Shown in pieces: positions 1-8,382 of a DNA stretch of 64,000 nucleotides (the stretch's first letter is position 1; every line of letters begins with the position of its first letter). Both the position numbers and the translations under genes were made by a program. Origin of the DNA: Streptomyces decoyicus (GTDB lineage: Bacteria > Actinomycetota > Actinomycetes > Streptomycetales > Streptomycetaceae). The stretch covers positions 1,364,001 to 1,428,000 of the forward strand of contig NZ_CP082301.1 in assembly GCF_019880305.1 (NCBI RefSeq), given 5' to 3'. The notes beneath the pieces are model-generated. The model was given only the letters and a program-made list of their open reading frames with translations. It ran no database searches and was not told the origin of the DNA.

Positions 1-1218
1 ATGGCGGTGGTCTCGAGCGGCACTGCTGGACTGATGATCGCCCTGAGAGCACTGGGTGTCCCAGCCGGCGACGAGGTCGTCGTCCCCGCCATGACCTATG
101 TGGCGACGGCCACCGCAGTATCCGTACTCGGCGGGGTGCCGGTGTTCGCGGACATCGCCCCTGACACCCACACGATCGACCCTTCGTCCGTGGAAGCTGC
201 GATCAGCGAGAAGACGAAGGCGATCATTGCCGTTCACCTGGGCGGGCACCCTGCCGACATGGACCGCCTCGGACTCATCGCGGAGGAACGCGGTGTCCCG
301 ATCATTGAGGACTGCGCCCAGTCTCTCGGCGCGACCTGGAACGGCGCTCACACCGGATCGCTTGGTCGGGTCGGCGTGTTCAGCTTCGCCCGTACCAAGA
401 ACATCTCCGCCGGAGAGGGTAGAGCGGTTGTCATACAAGATGGTGAGCTCGCGGCACGTATCGCGTCGCTACGCGATCACGGGCGCCCCCTTGGCGTCAC
501 CGGTCACCACCCCGAACTGGGCTGGAACCTGCGGCTCAGCGAGTTTCAGTCCGCCATACTGGGCGTCCGGCTCGAACGCCTGGACCGCCAACTCGCAGCG
601 AAGACAAAGGGCGCAGCGTTCCTCACCAGCGTGCTGTCCAGCGTGCCAGGATTGCGGCCTGTGCCCGCCGATCTTGATCCACGGGTAACCAGACACGGCC
701 GGTTCTCCCTCGCGTTCACCATCGACGCCGAAGCATTCAGCAACATCTCGATCAGTTCCTTCCGCTCCGCGCTGAGAGCGGAAGGCATCCCTGTCGGTCT
801 CCGCGACCTCATCGCCTGTCCCGACGAGCCGATCTACGCCGACGGCGCAGCCCAGGACTACGCGCACTCACGCACCGTGTCGTGTACGCAGGCCCGTGCT
901 GCCTGCACCAGGCTGGCGCTGTTCGGACAGGCAGCCGGGTCGGGCATGCTGCTCGAAGACCCATCGGAACTCGCCGATGTCGTACCCGCACGACCTGCGG
1001 CACAAATGGCCACCGTGCCCCTGAGCAACGGCGTGCCCATCCACGAGGTGTCACGGTGGATGGGCCAGAGCTCCATCAAGATCACGGTGGACCGGTACGG
1101 CCGCCTCGCCCTCGACGGCAGTGAGCGCTGCCTGCCGTCGAGGGCGTCGAGGCCACCTTCGGGGTGCACATGCTCAGCGGATTCCCAGCTCCGCGAGTAC
1201 CCGGCGCTGAGTTGGTGA
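1..1218 (+). CDS. DegT/DnrJ/EryC1/StrS-family aminotransferase, 5' end outside the window and 3' end fused to an integrase remnant
   Basis: The protein belongs to the PLP-dependent sugar aminotransferase family, which transaminates keto-sugars (or related ketones) for antibiotic and cell-surface glycans. The window opens inside the gene: residue 1 aligns about 50-60 residues into a normal family member (SSGTAGL...GDEVVVPAMTYVATA). The PLP-lysine motif is visible near residue 134 as SFARTKNISAGEGR, and the LSEFQSAILG motif follows. Homology runs to about residue 325 (ELADVV), close to the family's natural end. The frame then continues into a recombinase C-terminus and finally into sequence antisense to the C39 gene, so the last roughly 80 residues are not aminotransferase. 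Third positions look less GC-rich than in the genes to the right, consistent with an acquired segment. Activity is uncertain. Confidence 0.8.
   Translation: MAVVSSGTAGLMIALRALGVPAGDEVVVPAMTYVATATAVSVLGGVPVFADIAPDTHTIDPSSVEAAISEKTKAIIAVHLGGHPADMDRLGLIAEERGVPIIEDCAQSLGATWNGAHTGSLGRVGVFSFARTKNISAGEGRAVVIQDGELAARIASLRDHGRPLGVTGHHPELGWNLRLSEFQSAILGVRLERLDRQLAAKTKGAAFLTSVLSSVPGLRPVPADLDPRVTRHGRFSLAFTIDAEAFSNISISSFRSALRAEGIPVGLRDLIACPDEPIYADGAAQDYAHSRTVSCTQARAACTRLALFGQAAGSGMLLEDPSELADVVPARPAAQMATVPLSNGVPIHEVSRWMGQSSIKITVDRYGRLALDGSERCLPSRASRPPSGCTCSADSQLREYPALSW
977..1130 (+). pseudogene. Decayed tyrosine recombinase (integrase) C-terminal fragment
   Basis: Starting at position 977, frame 2 reads a box-II-like PHDLRHKW. 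Frame 1 then continues as VPLSNGVPIHEVSRWMG, QSSIKITVDRYG and a short LDGSERC tail. Together these are the last catalytic block of phage/AICE-type integrases: HxxR, the third-position motif usually LGHSS, and the nucleophilic Tyr in DRYG. One frameshift lies near 1004-1020, and the usual His of GHSS is Gln here, so the relic is dead. Everything upstream of box II (core-binding domain and first Arg) is gone. The fragment joins an aminotransferase gene, which marks a deletion or integration scar. No tRNA or att-like direct repeat was recognised beside it. Confidence 0.75.
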
Positions 1219-2586
1219 CGGCTTGGCCGGGAAGTACAGATAGCAGACGCCGCCGGATCCGCCGACGACCTTGCCGTCCGCGTTCTTGCGCTTGGTCCGC
1301 AGCCAGATGTTCTCGAACTGACGGCGCTTGTAGACGTGCCGGACCGCGGCGTTGTCGGGCGAGGCCGGGTCGTTCGTGATGACGTCGCCGTCCTTGGTGA
1401 AGCCGATGACGGTCATCAGGTGGCCCGCGGTGCCGTAGCCCGCGCCGTCGAGTTCGGTCTTCAGGAAGGACTGGGACGTGATGACCGGGATGCCTGCGTG
1501 GATGAGGCGTTCGGCGTCCGTGAGGGAGGACAGGCGGGTGACGATGCCCTGGAGGTCCCGGTAGGTGGCGGCATAGGCGGCGTTGAAGGGCCAGTTGCCG
1601 CAGCCTTCGTACTGGTAGTCGAAGGTGTGGCGGGCGGCGTGGCAGACCTGGGGGTCGGCGTAGTCGGGGTCGACCCAGGACAGCTGCTGCTGGGTGGGCC
1701 TGCGGCCCCAGTGTTCGATGGTCATCTGGGAGGAGGTGGGGCTGCACCATGCCTCGCCGCCGTTGTCGTACTCCGGGTACTGGCCCTTGTGGATCTCCTG
1801 CGAGTAGCGGGGGACGACCAGCTCACGGCCGACGAGACCGGGCGCGGACGCCGGCACCTCGAAGCGGTCGGGGACGTCCGAGCCCATGGCGCCCAGCCGC
1901 CAGACGGTGGGGGTGAGGGTGCCACCGGGCTTGCGGTAGAGGGTGACGCGGAGCTCGTAGGAGGTCAGGCGGAGGCCGCTCGCCGGGGTGTCGATGGCGA
2001 AGGTGTCCGTGGAGATGCTGCTCTTGCCGTCCTTTTGGTCGTCGACGGAGGTACGCCGGATGTCGGCGTCGCTGTCGCCGGCGGTCCAGCGGCCCATGAC
2101 GTACCAGGGGGTGCGGCCGCCATCGGTGTAGGTGCCGCGCAGTTCGACGGCGATCCAGGTGCCGGACGGGGTGTGCGCGTTCCACGAGGCGATGACCTCG
2201 GTGGCGGGGACCCTGAGATGGTGGACCGGAGCGGTCCAGGTCGCGTACTCCCAGGTGGCGGTTTTGCCGGTGTGCGGATCTTTGTAGTCGAAGGTGCCGG
2301 CCGGGTGCGCCAGGCGGATGCCGGGCCGGGCGCCGTGTGCGACGGCGGTGCCCTTTGCGTGGCCCTTGGTCCAGTCGGATGCGGTGGTCCAGGCGTGATA
2401 GTCCACGAGGCTCTTCGGTCGGCGCGCGGCGTCCGGGGTGGTGGCGGTGGCCGGGGTAGTGGTGGTGGCCGGGGCCGCGGCGGGTCTGCGGGAGGTGTCG
2501 GCGGCCTGCGCGGAGGGGGCGGCGACACCCGCCGCGGCGGCGAGCGCGGCGGCCAGGACGGTGCGCCGGGGCGCGGAGCTGGTCAT
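1174..2586 (-). CDS. Secreted C39-like cysteine peptidase family protein
   Basis: The start is placed at the ATG at 2586, which puts the signal peptide (SSAPRRTVLAAALAAAAG, then an AQA cleavage site) at the N-terminus. The longer open frame upstream lacks a signal and a good ribosome site. The twin arginine before the hydrophobic run is compatible with Tat export. After a roughly 250-residue N-terminal region without a recognised fold, the C-terminal half carries a papain-like C39_2 domain, with catalytic Cys near residue 281 (GGEAWCSPTSSQM), His near residue 389 (AGHLMTVIGF) and a following Asn/Asp (DVITNDPA). It probably acts outside the cell on peptides, but the substrate is unknown. Its 3' end overlaps the tail of the convergent aminotransferase-integrase fusion by 45 bp, so it may be the original chromosomal neighbour of the insertion. 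Confidence 0.82.
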   Translation of the reverse strand: MTSSAPRRTVLAAALAAAAGVAAPSAQAADTSRRPAAAPATTTTPATATTPDAARRPKSLVDYHAWTTASDWTKGHAKGTAVAHGARPGIRLAHPAGTFDYKDPHTGKTATWEYATWTAPVHHLRVPATEVIASWNAHTPSGTWIAVELRGTYTDGGRTPWYVMGRWTAGDSDADIRRTSVDDQKDGKSSISTDTFAIDTPASGLRLTSYELRVTLYRKPGGTLTPTVWRLGAMGSDVPDRFEVPASAPGLVGRELVVPRYSQEIHKGQYPEYDNGGEAWCSPTSSQMTIEHWGRRPTQQQLSWVDPDYADPQVCHAARHTFDYQYEGCGNWPFNAAYAATYRDLQGIVTRLSSLTDAERLIHAGIPVITSQSFLKTELDGAGYGTAGHLMTVIGFTKDGDVITNDPASPDNAAVRHVYKRRQFENIWLRTKRKNADGKVVGGSGGVCYLYFPAKPSPTQRRVLAELGIR

Positions 2587-2791
2587 GGTGGAGGTCCCCC
2601 AGTCGGATGCGTACGAGCGGGCGCGGAAGGTCGGGCCGGGGCCACGGGCGGGCACGGGCGGGTCGGCAGTGGCTCAACTATTCCGGTTCCGGGCCTGCTT
2701 CGGAAGGCGCTACGGCGCGCGTCGCCGTACGAATATTGGTGTGGACCACTGGCATGAGCAGCGGCGTGGGCCCCACGCGTACGCTGACGCA

Positions 2792-3376
2792 ATGGATCGC
2801 GATCTGGCTCCGCTCGCCGCCCGGCTGCGTGCCCTGCCGCCCTCCTGCGGGCCGGTGCGGCTGATCGCGGTGGACGGGCACGCGGGGTCGGGCAAGAGCA
2901 CGTTCGCCGGCCGGCTGGCCGATGCGCTGGGCGGCGTGCCGGTGGTGCACACCGACGATCTCGCCACCCATGAGGAACTGTTCGCCTGGGGCGAGCGGTT
3001 CGCCGCCCAGATCCTGGGGCCGCTGTCCCGGGGCGAGACGGCGCGGTACGGCGTCTACGACTGGGTGCGCGGCGAGTTCACCGAGGAGCGGGTGCTGGCG
3101 CCCGCTCCGCTGGTGCTGGTCGAGGGCGTGGGCGCGGGGCGGCGGGCACTGCGGCCCTCGTTGGCGTGCCTGCTGTGGATGGAACTGGCGAGCGAGCATT
3201 CCTGGGAAAGAGGACAACTCCGGGACGGACCGGGGCTCTCCGCCTTCTGGAGTGGCTGGATTCCGGCGGAGCGCGCGCACTTCAAGGCGGACCCTTCGCG
3301 TCCGTATGCCGATTTCCTGGTGCACCAGGAACAGACGGGGTACGAGGTGCTCGTGGGACCTTCCGCGACGCCGTGA
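2792..3376 (+). CDS. Uridine kinase-like P-loop NTPase
   Basis: A 194-residue protein with a P-loop near the N-terminus (AVDGHAGSGKST, about residues 25-36), followed by PVVHTDDLATHEELF, which resembles the lid and acceptor region of uridine kinase/phosphoribulokinase-like enzymes. This family phosphorylates nucleosides or small metabolites in the cytoplasm. The ATG at 2792 was chosen because it begins the conserved part; the open frame extends 350 bp further upstream across the promoter of the divergent C39 gene. It appears to be a single-gene unit. Substrate cannot be told from the sequence, so uridine kinase-like is a family statement only. Confidence 0.75.
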   Translation: MDRDLAPLAARLRALPPSCGPVRLIAVDGHAGSGKSTFAGRLADALGGVPVVHTDDLATHEELFAWGERFAAQILGPLSRGETARYGVYDWVRGEFTEERVLAPAPLVLVEGVGAGRRALRPSLACLLWMELASEHSWERGQLRDGPGLSAFWSGWIPAERAHFKADPSRPYADFLVHQEQTGYEVLVGPSATP

Positions 3377-3849
3377 CGGGCCCCGCATTTCACGCTCTGT
3401 GACGGACGGCGGCCGAGCGGTCGAACGGCGCCGACAGGGTCCCGCCGAGTGCCCCAACTCGGCTTGACCTGGGGGCCGTACAGGACTTACGTTCTCAATG
3501 TGCGGTTCTACGGACCGCCCGCAGATGCGAAGCCCCCGGTTGTTCCCCCGTGATCGGGGGCTTCGTTCTGTGCGAAATCACCTCTTGCCGCCGCTCGGCG
3601 CCGCCTCTCCCTCACCCTGGGTCACCGCATTCTTCGCGCCGCCGCGCCGTGCCCCGCCCTCCGCTCTTGCCCCGTACCGCCCTCTACGGCCTGCACCGAT
3701 CCCGCGGGTACGATGCGAGTCTGTGCCACCGCAGGCCAGGACCGATATGCGCGCGGAGCCGGTCAACTCCCGCCCGCCGTATGCCGGTTCGCTAGGCCAC
3801 GGCGGCACGCGCCCGGCGGTACTCGGGGGACGTTTTGTGGGGGGACGGG
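3377..3849. other. Intergenic region, 473 bp
   Basis: Apart from the hairpin at 3528-3565 I see no gene, tRNA or repeat here. The open frames crossing it lack credible starts or domain signatures. The right part should hold the promoter of the AAA+ gene starting at 3850, but no clear -35/-10 pair stands out. Confidence 0.5.
3528..3565 (+). terminator. Strong stem-loop, likely transcription terminator
   Basis: The arms CGAAGCCCCCG and CGGGGGCTTCG are perfect 11-bp complements around a 16-base loop, followed on the plus strand by TTCTG. It lies 150 bp after the kinase-like gene. Because it is that far downstream, it could instead end a small transcript starting in this gap. Confidence 0.6.
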
Positions 3850-5745
3850 ATGGATGTCGGCACTCAGGGTTCGCCCGCCCCGGCCGAGCTCGCCTGGCTG
3901 CGCGCGGTGGACGCCTACACCGTGGGCGCCTATCCGCAGGCGGAGGAGGAGTTCCGGGCCGCGGTGCGCCTCGACCCGTCGATGGCCGACGCCTGGCTCG
4001 GTCTGCACGCACTGCGCGCCGACACCTCCATAGCGCTGCTGCGGATGCACCGCCACCGCGACCGTTTCGGTGAGATGCGCGCCCGCCACCGACGCACCCT
4101 CAACTCCTGGTACTGGCTGGGCTGGTGGGTGCAGCCGGTGCTGGAGACCGGCCGCGATCTGCTGCTCGCCCACGCCTCCCACTGGCTCGACGGCCGTCAT
4201 GTCGCCGAGCTGGACCAGGCGCTGGCCGGCTGCCCGCCGGTCGACACCGACCCCCAGGTGCGCTTTCTGCACGCCTGCCGCGCCTATCTCGTCAAGGACT
4301 GGGACCAGCTCGTACGGCACACCGAGCCGCTGCTCGCCGATCCGGTGCTGGGCATCGAGGCCGGGCTGTTCGGCGGTATGGCGCGGGTGCGGCTGGAGAT
4401 GTACGGGCAGGCCGAGCCGCTGCTGTCGGCCGCGTTGATGCGCTGCCGCAGTGAGCAGCCGCAGCGCAAGGAGCTGCGCTACTGGCTCGCCCGCGCGCAT
4501 GAGGGCACCGGCCGCAGTGCCGCGGCGCTCCCCCTCTACCGCGCGGTGCACCGCGTCGACCCGGCGTTCATGGACACCGCGGCACGGCTCGCCGCCATCG
4601 CGGAGGGGGACGGCCTGGACGAGGGCGCCGACCTTGCGACGGTCTCCGCGTCCGGTTTCGGCCAGGAGGCCGGCGGCGATCTGACCCCGCTCGATCCGGT
4701 CGACGGCCGTGAGCTGCTGGTGACCGGCGAGGCGGACGGGCCCGACGACGAGGTGGGGCCCGCCCCGGCCGGGAGCGATGCCGCGGCCCGGGTCAAGGCG
4801 ACGGCGCCGGTGCCACGCGGCGCCGAGCGGCTGCCCGCCGGTCCCGCCGATCCGGTGCTGCTGGAGAAGGCCCTGGCGGAGCTGGAGCGGATGGTCGGCA
4901 TGGAGCCGGTCAAACGGCAGGTGCGCGCGCTGTCGGCCCAGCTGCGGATGGCGCGGCTGCGGGCGAGCCAGGGCCTGCCGGTCCAGCCGCCGAAACGACA
5001 CTTCGTCTTCTCCGGCCCGTCCGGCACCGGCAAGACGACCGTCGCCCGGATACTGGGGCGGGTCTTCTACGCCCTGGGGCTCCTCGGCGGCGATCATCTC
5101 GTGGAGGCCCAACGGTCCGACCTGGTCGGCGAGTTCCTGGGCCAGACCGCCGTCAAGGCCAATGAGCTGATCGACTCGGCGCTGGGCGGGGTGCTGTTCG
5201 TCGACGAGGCGTACAGCCTGTCCAACTCCGGCTACAGCAAGGGCGACGCCTACGGCGACGAGGCACTTCAGGTGCTGCTCAAGCGCGCCGAGGACAACCG
5301 CGACCGCCTCGTCGTCATCCTGGCCGGCTACCCCGAGGGCATGGACCGGCTGCTGGCCACCAACCCCGGCCTGTCGTCCCGCTTCACCAGCCGCGTCGAC
5401 TTCCCCAGCTACCGGCCGCTGGAGCTGACCGCGATCGGCGAGGTACTGGCCGCCGAGAACGGCGACTGCTGGGACGAGGAGTCCCGCGACGAGCTGTGCA
5501 GCATCAGCGGCCATGTCGTCGACCAGGGCTGGATCGACGAACTGGGCAACGGCCGCTTTCTGCGCACCCTCTACGAGAAGAGCTGCGCCTACCGCGATCT
5601 GCGCCTGTCCACCTGGCACGGCGCCCCCACCCGCGACGACCTCGCCACCCTCCGGCTGCCCGACCTGATGCAGGCCTACGGCGAGGTCCTCTCGGGCCGC
5701 GGCCCGGACGTCCAGGGGCCGCCGCCGAAGGGGCTGGACCTCTAG
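3850..5745 (+). CDS. TPR and AAA+ ATPase of the CbxX/CfxQ (EccA/SpoVK-like) family
   Basis: A 631-residue protein. The first half is alpha-helical with TPR-like character (AVDAYTVGAYPQAEEEFRAAVRLDPSMADAWLG). The second half is a CbxX/CfxQ AAA+ domain with Walker A near residue 389 (SGPSGTGKTT) and Walker B near residue 450 (GVLFVDEAYSL), followed by a sensor region (VVILAGYPEGMDRLL). This domain order is that of EccA of type VII secretion systems. ATG 3850 is preferred over the TTG at 3835 because GGGGGGACGGG precedes it at good spacing. No EccB-E, WXG100 or mycosin gene is nearby, so a role in ESX secretion is not supported here; a general remodelling ATPase is the safe call. Confidence 0.85.
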   Translation: MDVGTQGSPAPAELAWLRAVDAYTVGAYPQAEEEFRAAVRLDPSMADAWLGLHALRADTSIALLRMHRHRDRFGEMRARHRRTLNSWYWLGWWVQPVLETGRDLLLAHASHWLDGRHVAELDQALAGCPPVDTDPQVRFLHACRAYLVKDWDQLVRHTEPLLADPVLGIEAGLFGGMARVRLEMYGQAEPLLSAALMRCRSEQPQRKELRYWLARAHEGTGRSAAALPLYRAVHRVDPAFMDTAARLAAIAEGDGLDEGADLATVSASGFGQEAGGDLTPLDPVDGRELLVTGEADGPDDEVGPAPAGSDAAARVKATAPVPRGAERLPAGPADPVLLEKALAELERMVGMEPVKRQVRALSAQLRMARLRASQGLPVQPPKRHFVFSGPSGTGKTTVARILGRVFYALGLLGGDHLVEAQRSDLVGEFLGQTAVKANELIDSALGGVLFVDEAYSLSNSGYSKGDAYGDEALQVLLKRAEDNRDRLVVILAGYPEGMDRLLATNPGLSSRFTSRVDFPSYRPLELTAIGEVLAAENGDCWDEESRDELCSISGHVVDQGWIDELGNGRFLRTLYEKSCAYRDLRLSTWHGAPTRDDLATLRLPDLMQAYGEVLSGRGPDVQGPPPKGLDL

Positions 5746-5771
5746 GGGGCGTCTCCCCGGTCTCCGTGGGC

Positions 5772-5789
5772 CTGCGGGCTTCCCCGCAG
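5772..5789. terminator. Small hairpin between convergent genes
   Basis: CTGCGGG and CCCGCAG form a perfect 7-bp stem with a 4-base loop in the 76-bp gap between the AAA+ gene and the convergent serine hydrolase. It could act on both strands. There is no T-run, so the call is weak. Confidence 0.35.
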
Positions 5790-5821
5790 CGGTGGACGGG
5801 GACCGTGCGGCACACGGCAGA

Positions 5822-7138
5822 TCACTTTGTCCGGGCCCCGGAGTTCCCGTCGCCACCGGCGTGGGAGAAGGCGGCTTGCACGATGCGCAGTATGTACGGC
5901 ATCTCGCTGGTGTCCGGTGGAGCTGTGTAGTTGAGGGAGTAGACAAGGCGGCGGCCTCCGTCGGGGGCGGCGAAGACGGCGTTGGTGTAGCCGGGCTCCG
6001 TGCCGGTCTTGCCCCAGAGCACCGTGTGGTCCGGGAGGGTGACGCGCATGATCCCGCCTGTGCTGAAGCAGGGCACGCCCTTGTCCCCGGGCTCGGTGAG
6101 GCTCGCACAGTGGTGGTTGCCGCTGCCGTTGACCACCGAGCCGGGGTCGGGTACTCGGAAGACCAGCTTCTGCTGCGCGGACGGCAGGAGGCGGCCGCGG
6201 AAGAGGGCGGCCAGGAACCGGTCCAGGTCGTCCGCAGTCGAGATCATGCCTCCCTCGGCCCAGGCATAGGGGCTCTGCTCGGTGACGTCGGCGAGGTGAC
6301 GATGGTCCTTGCTTCCGGTGACGGAGCGGTATCCGTGGGCGTGCGGCGCCGGCAGGACCGGATCGTCGGCGTCCGGTACATACGTATGGCGCAGGCCGAG
6401 CGGTCGGGTGAGGCGCGTGCGTACTTCATGCGCGTACGAATGGCCGGTTGCCTTCTCGATGATCAGCCCGGCGATGAAGTAGTTGATGCCGTTGTACTGC
6501 TGTACGCGGCCCGGCGGGGACTTCGGCGGCTGTCGCAGCGCCCCGCCGACCACCTCGGCCGGTGTCCAGGACCGGAAGCGGTGCCCGACGAACCATTCGT
6601 TCGTGCCGTCTCCGGCGAGCGCCGCGTCGGCGGGTGGCAGGCCACTCGTGTGATCGAGGAGCTGTCTGATCGTCACGTCCTTGAAGGCGGCCGGGATCAG
6701 GCCGGGCAGCCGGCGCCGGGCGGGAGCGTCGAGGCCCACACGGCCCTCGGCGGCGAGCTGGAGCAGGACCGTGGCAGTGAAGACCTTGGAGATGCTTCCG
6801 ATGCGGAAGTACGAGCGGGGGTTGACGGGCGCGCGGGTCGCGATGTCCGCCACGCCCGCGGTGCCGGTCCAGGCTCCCCCCGAACCGCGGACCTGGAGCA
6901 GAGCACCGGTCACCGCGCTCTCCGGCAGCCCGGTGATGGACGCGCGCAGTGCCGTGGGGTCGAGTGGTGGCAGGGATGCGGCTGCCCCCGTCCGGTCGGA
7001 GGGGGATACGGCGGGGACGGGTGTGGCGAGAACGGGTGTGGCAGGGGCGGCAGCCGCGAGGGCGCATGCGGCCGTCAACGTCACGGCGGCCGCCACCTTC
7101 CCTCGGCGCCCGCATGCTGTTTTTCGTAATGCCTTCAT
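5822..7138 (-). CDS. Secreted serine hydrolase, class C beta-lactamase / D-Ala-D-Ala carboxypeptidase family
   Basis: A 438-residue protein with an N-terminal signal (basic start, then VAAAVTLTAACALAAAAPA). The penicillin-binding fold is shown by SISK at residues 115-118 (nucleophile Ser and Lys), a YNGINY motif near 215 where family members usually have YxN, and a C-terminal WGKTGTEPGY. The third residue of the YxN motif is Gly rather than Asn, although a later Asn is present. Family members are peptidoglycan carboxypeptidases, esterases or beta-lactamases and cannot be separated by eye. It is a single gene convergent with the AAA+ gene. Export and a cell-wall or secreted location are inferred from the signal peptide. 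Confidence 0.85.
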   Translation of the reverse strand: MKALRKTACGRRGKVAAAVTLTAACALAAAAPATPVLATPVPAVSPSDRTGAAASLPPLDPTALRASITGLPESAVTGALLQVRGSGGAWTGTAGVADIATRAPVNPRSYFRIGSISKVFTATVLLQLAAEGRVGLDAPARRRLPGLIPAAFKDVTIRQLLDHTSGLPPADAALAGDGTNEWFVGHRFRSWTPAEVVGGALRQPPKSPPGRVQQYNGINYFIAGLIIEKATGHSYAHEVRTRLTRPLGLRHTYVPDADDPVLPAPHAHGYRSVTGSKDHRHLADVTEQSPYAWAEGGMISTADDLDRFLAALFRGRLLPSAQQKLVFRVPDPGSVVNGSGNHHCASLTEPGDKGVPCFSTGGIMRVTLPDHTVLWGKTGTEPGYTNAVFAAPDGGRRLVYSLNYTAPPDTSEMPYILRIVQAAFSHAGGDGNSGARTK

Positions 7139-7254
7139 GCCTGCGAGCTTGCCGCTCCGCGATGATGCAGGGCATCAGGGACGACCCCTGACCGGTCCCG
7201 GAACCGGGTCAGGGACCTCCCTGATGATGCCCCCGAAGCAAGGCGTCCGCCCGC

Positions 7255-8382
7255 TCAGCGCGCCATGGCAGGATCCTCGGACGGCAGCTGTGCCTCCTCA
7301 CGGGGCTCGCTGACCCGGTCGCCCGCGCCTCTGCGGTCGCGGGCGGCGGGGGCCCGGCGGTGCGCCGGGTCGCGGACCTCGCCGACCAGCATCTCCAGGA
7401 CGTCCTCCAGGGCGACCAGGCCGAGCACCCGGCCGGTCGCGTCGGCGACCGCCGCCAGATGGGAGGCGGCCCGGCGCATCGCCGTGAGGGCGTCGTCCAG
7501 GGGAAGTTCGGCGCGCAGCGTCGTCATCGGATGCCAGATGCGCTGGGGCACGGCGCGGTCGCGTTCCTCCAGGTCGAGGACGTCCTTGACGTGGAGATAG
7601 CCCATGTACGCGCCGCCGGGGGCGCACACCGGGAAGCGGGAGTAGCCGGTCCGTACGGTCAGCTCCTCCACCTGGCGGGGGGTCACGGTCGGTTCGACGG
7701 TGACCAGTCCCGCCCGGTCCAGGAGGACGTCCGTGACGGGCCGGCTGCCCAGTTCGAGGACGTCGGAGAGCTGTTCCTGTTCGGCCGGGTCGAGCAGGCC
7801 CGCCTGGCCCGAGTCCTCGACGAGATGGGTCAGCTGCTCACTGGTGAAGACCGCCTCCACCTCGTCCTTCGGCTCCACGCGGAAGAGCCGCAGCACCCCG
7901 CGGGCGCAGGCGCCGAGCAGCGCGGTCACCGGACGGCACAGCCGTGCGAAGGCGACGAGGCCGGGGCTGAACCACAGGGCGGTCTTCTCGGGCGCCGCCA
8001 TCGCGAGGTTCTTCGGGACCATCTCGCCGATGACGAGGTGGAGGAAGACCACCACCGCCAGGGCGATGACGTAGCCCAGCGGGTGGACGAGCGCCGCGGG
8101 AAGACGGACGGCCTCGAAGACCGGCTCCAGGAGGTGCGCGACGGTCGGCTCGGCGACCGCGCCGAGCGTGAGGGAGCAGACGGTGATGCCGAACTGGGCG
8201 GCGGCCATCATCTGCGGGAGGTTCTCCAGCCCGTGCAGCACCTGCCGGGCCCGGGTGGAGCCTTCGGTCGCCAGTGGTTCGATCTGGCTGCGGCGTACGG
8301 AGACCAGGGCGAACTCGGCGCCGACGAAGAAGCCGTTGGCGAGCACGAGCAGCACCGCGAAGAGCAGCTGGGCCAGTGTCAT
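7255..8382 (-). CDS. CNNM/CorC-family membrane protein with CBS domains (second of a pair)
   Basis: A 375-residue protein of the hemolysin-family CNNM transporters implicated in Mg2+ or other divalent cation export. The N-terminal DUF21 region has about four membrane segments (LLFAVLLVLANGFFVGAEFALV at the start, and LGYVIALAVVVFLHLVIGEMVPKNLA). A CBS pair follows (about residues 200-330). The C-terminal CorC/HlyC domain common in this family is missing or reduced to a short basic tail. The start codon overlaps the stop of the upstream CNNM gene (ATGA, 4 bp), so the two are translationally coupled and may form a heteromer. Confidence 0.85.
   Translation of the reverse strand: MTLAQLLFAVLLVLANGFFVGAEFALVSVRRSQIEPLATEGSTRARQVLHGLENLPQMMAAAQFGITVCSLTLGAVAEPTVAHLLEPVFEAVRLPAALVHPLGYVIALAVVVFLHLVIGEMVPKNLAMAAPEKTALWFSPGLVAFARLCRPVTALLGACARGVLRLFRVEPKDEVEAVFTSEQLTHLVEDSGQAGLLDPAEQEQLSDVLELGSRPVTDVLLDRAGLVTVEPTVTPRQVEELTVRTGYSRFPVCAPGGAYMGYLHVKDVLDLEERDRAVPQRIWHPMTTLRAELPLDDALTAMRRAASHLAAVADATGRVLGLVALEDVLEMLVGEVRDPAHRRAPAARDRRGAGDRVSEPREEAQLPSEDPAMAR

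Noticed and set aside
1..1300. tRNA or att site beside the integrase relic
   Set aside because: I looked for a cloverleaf and for direct repeats around 900-1300 and saw none; the partner site may lie outside the window.
3481..3570. tRNA-like element around the strong hairpin
   Set aside because: No acceptor stem, anticodon arm or TTCRA loop in register could be drawn.
3850..5745. A type VII secretion locus
   Set aside because: Only the EccA-like ATPase is present; no other ESX component lies in the 64 kb.
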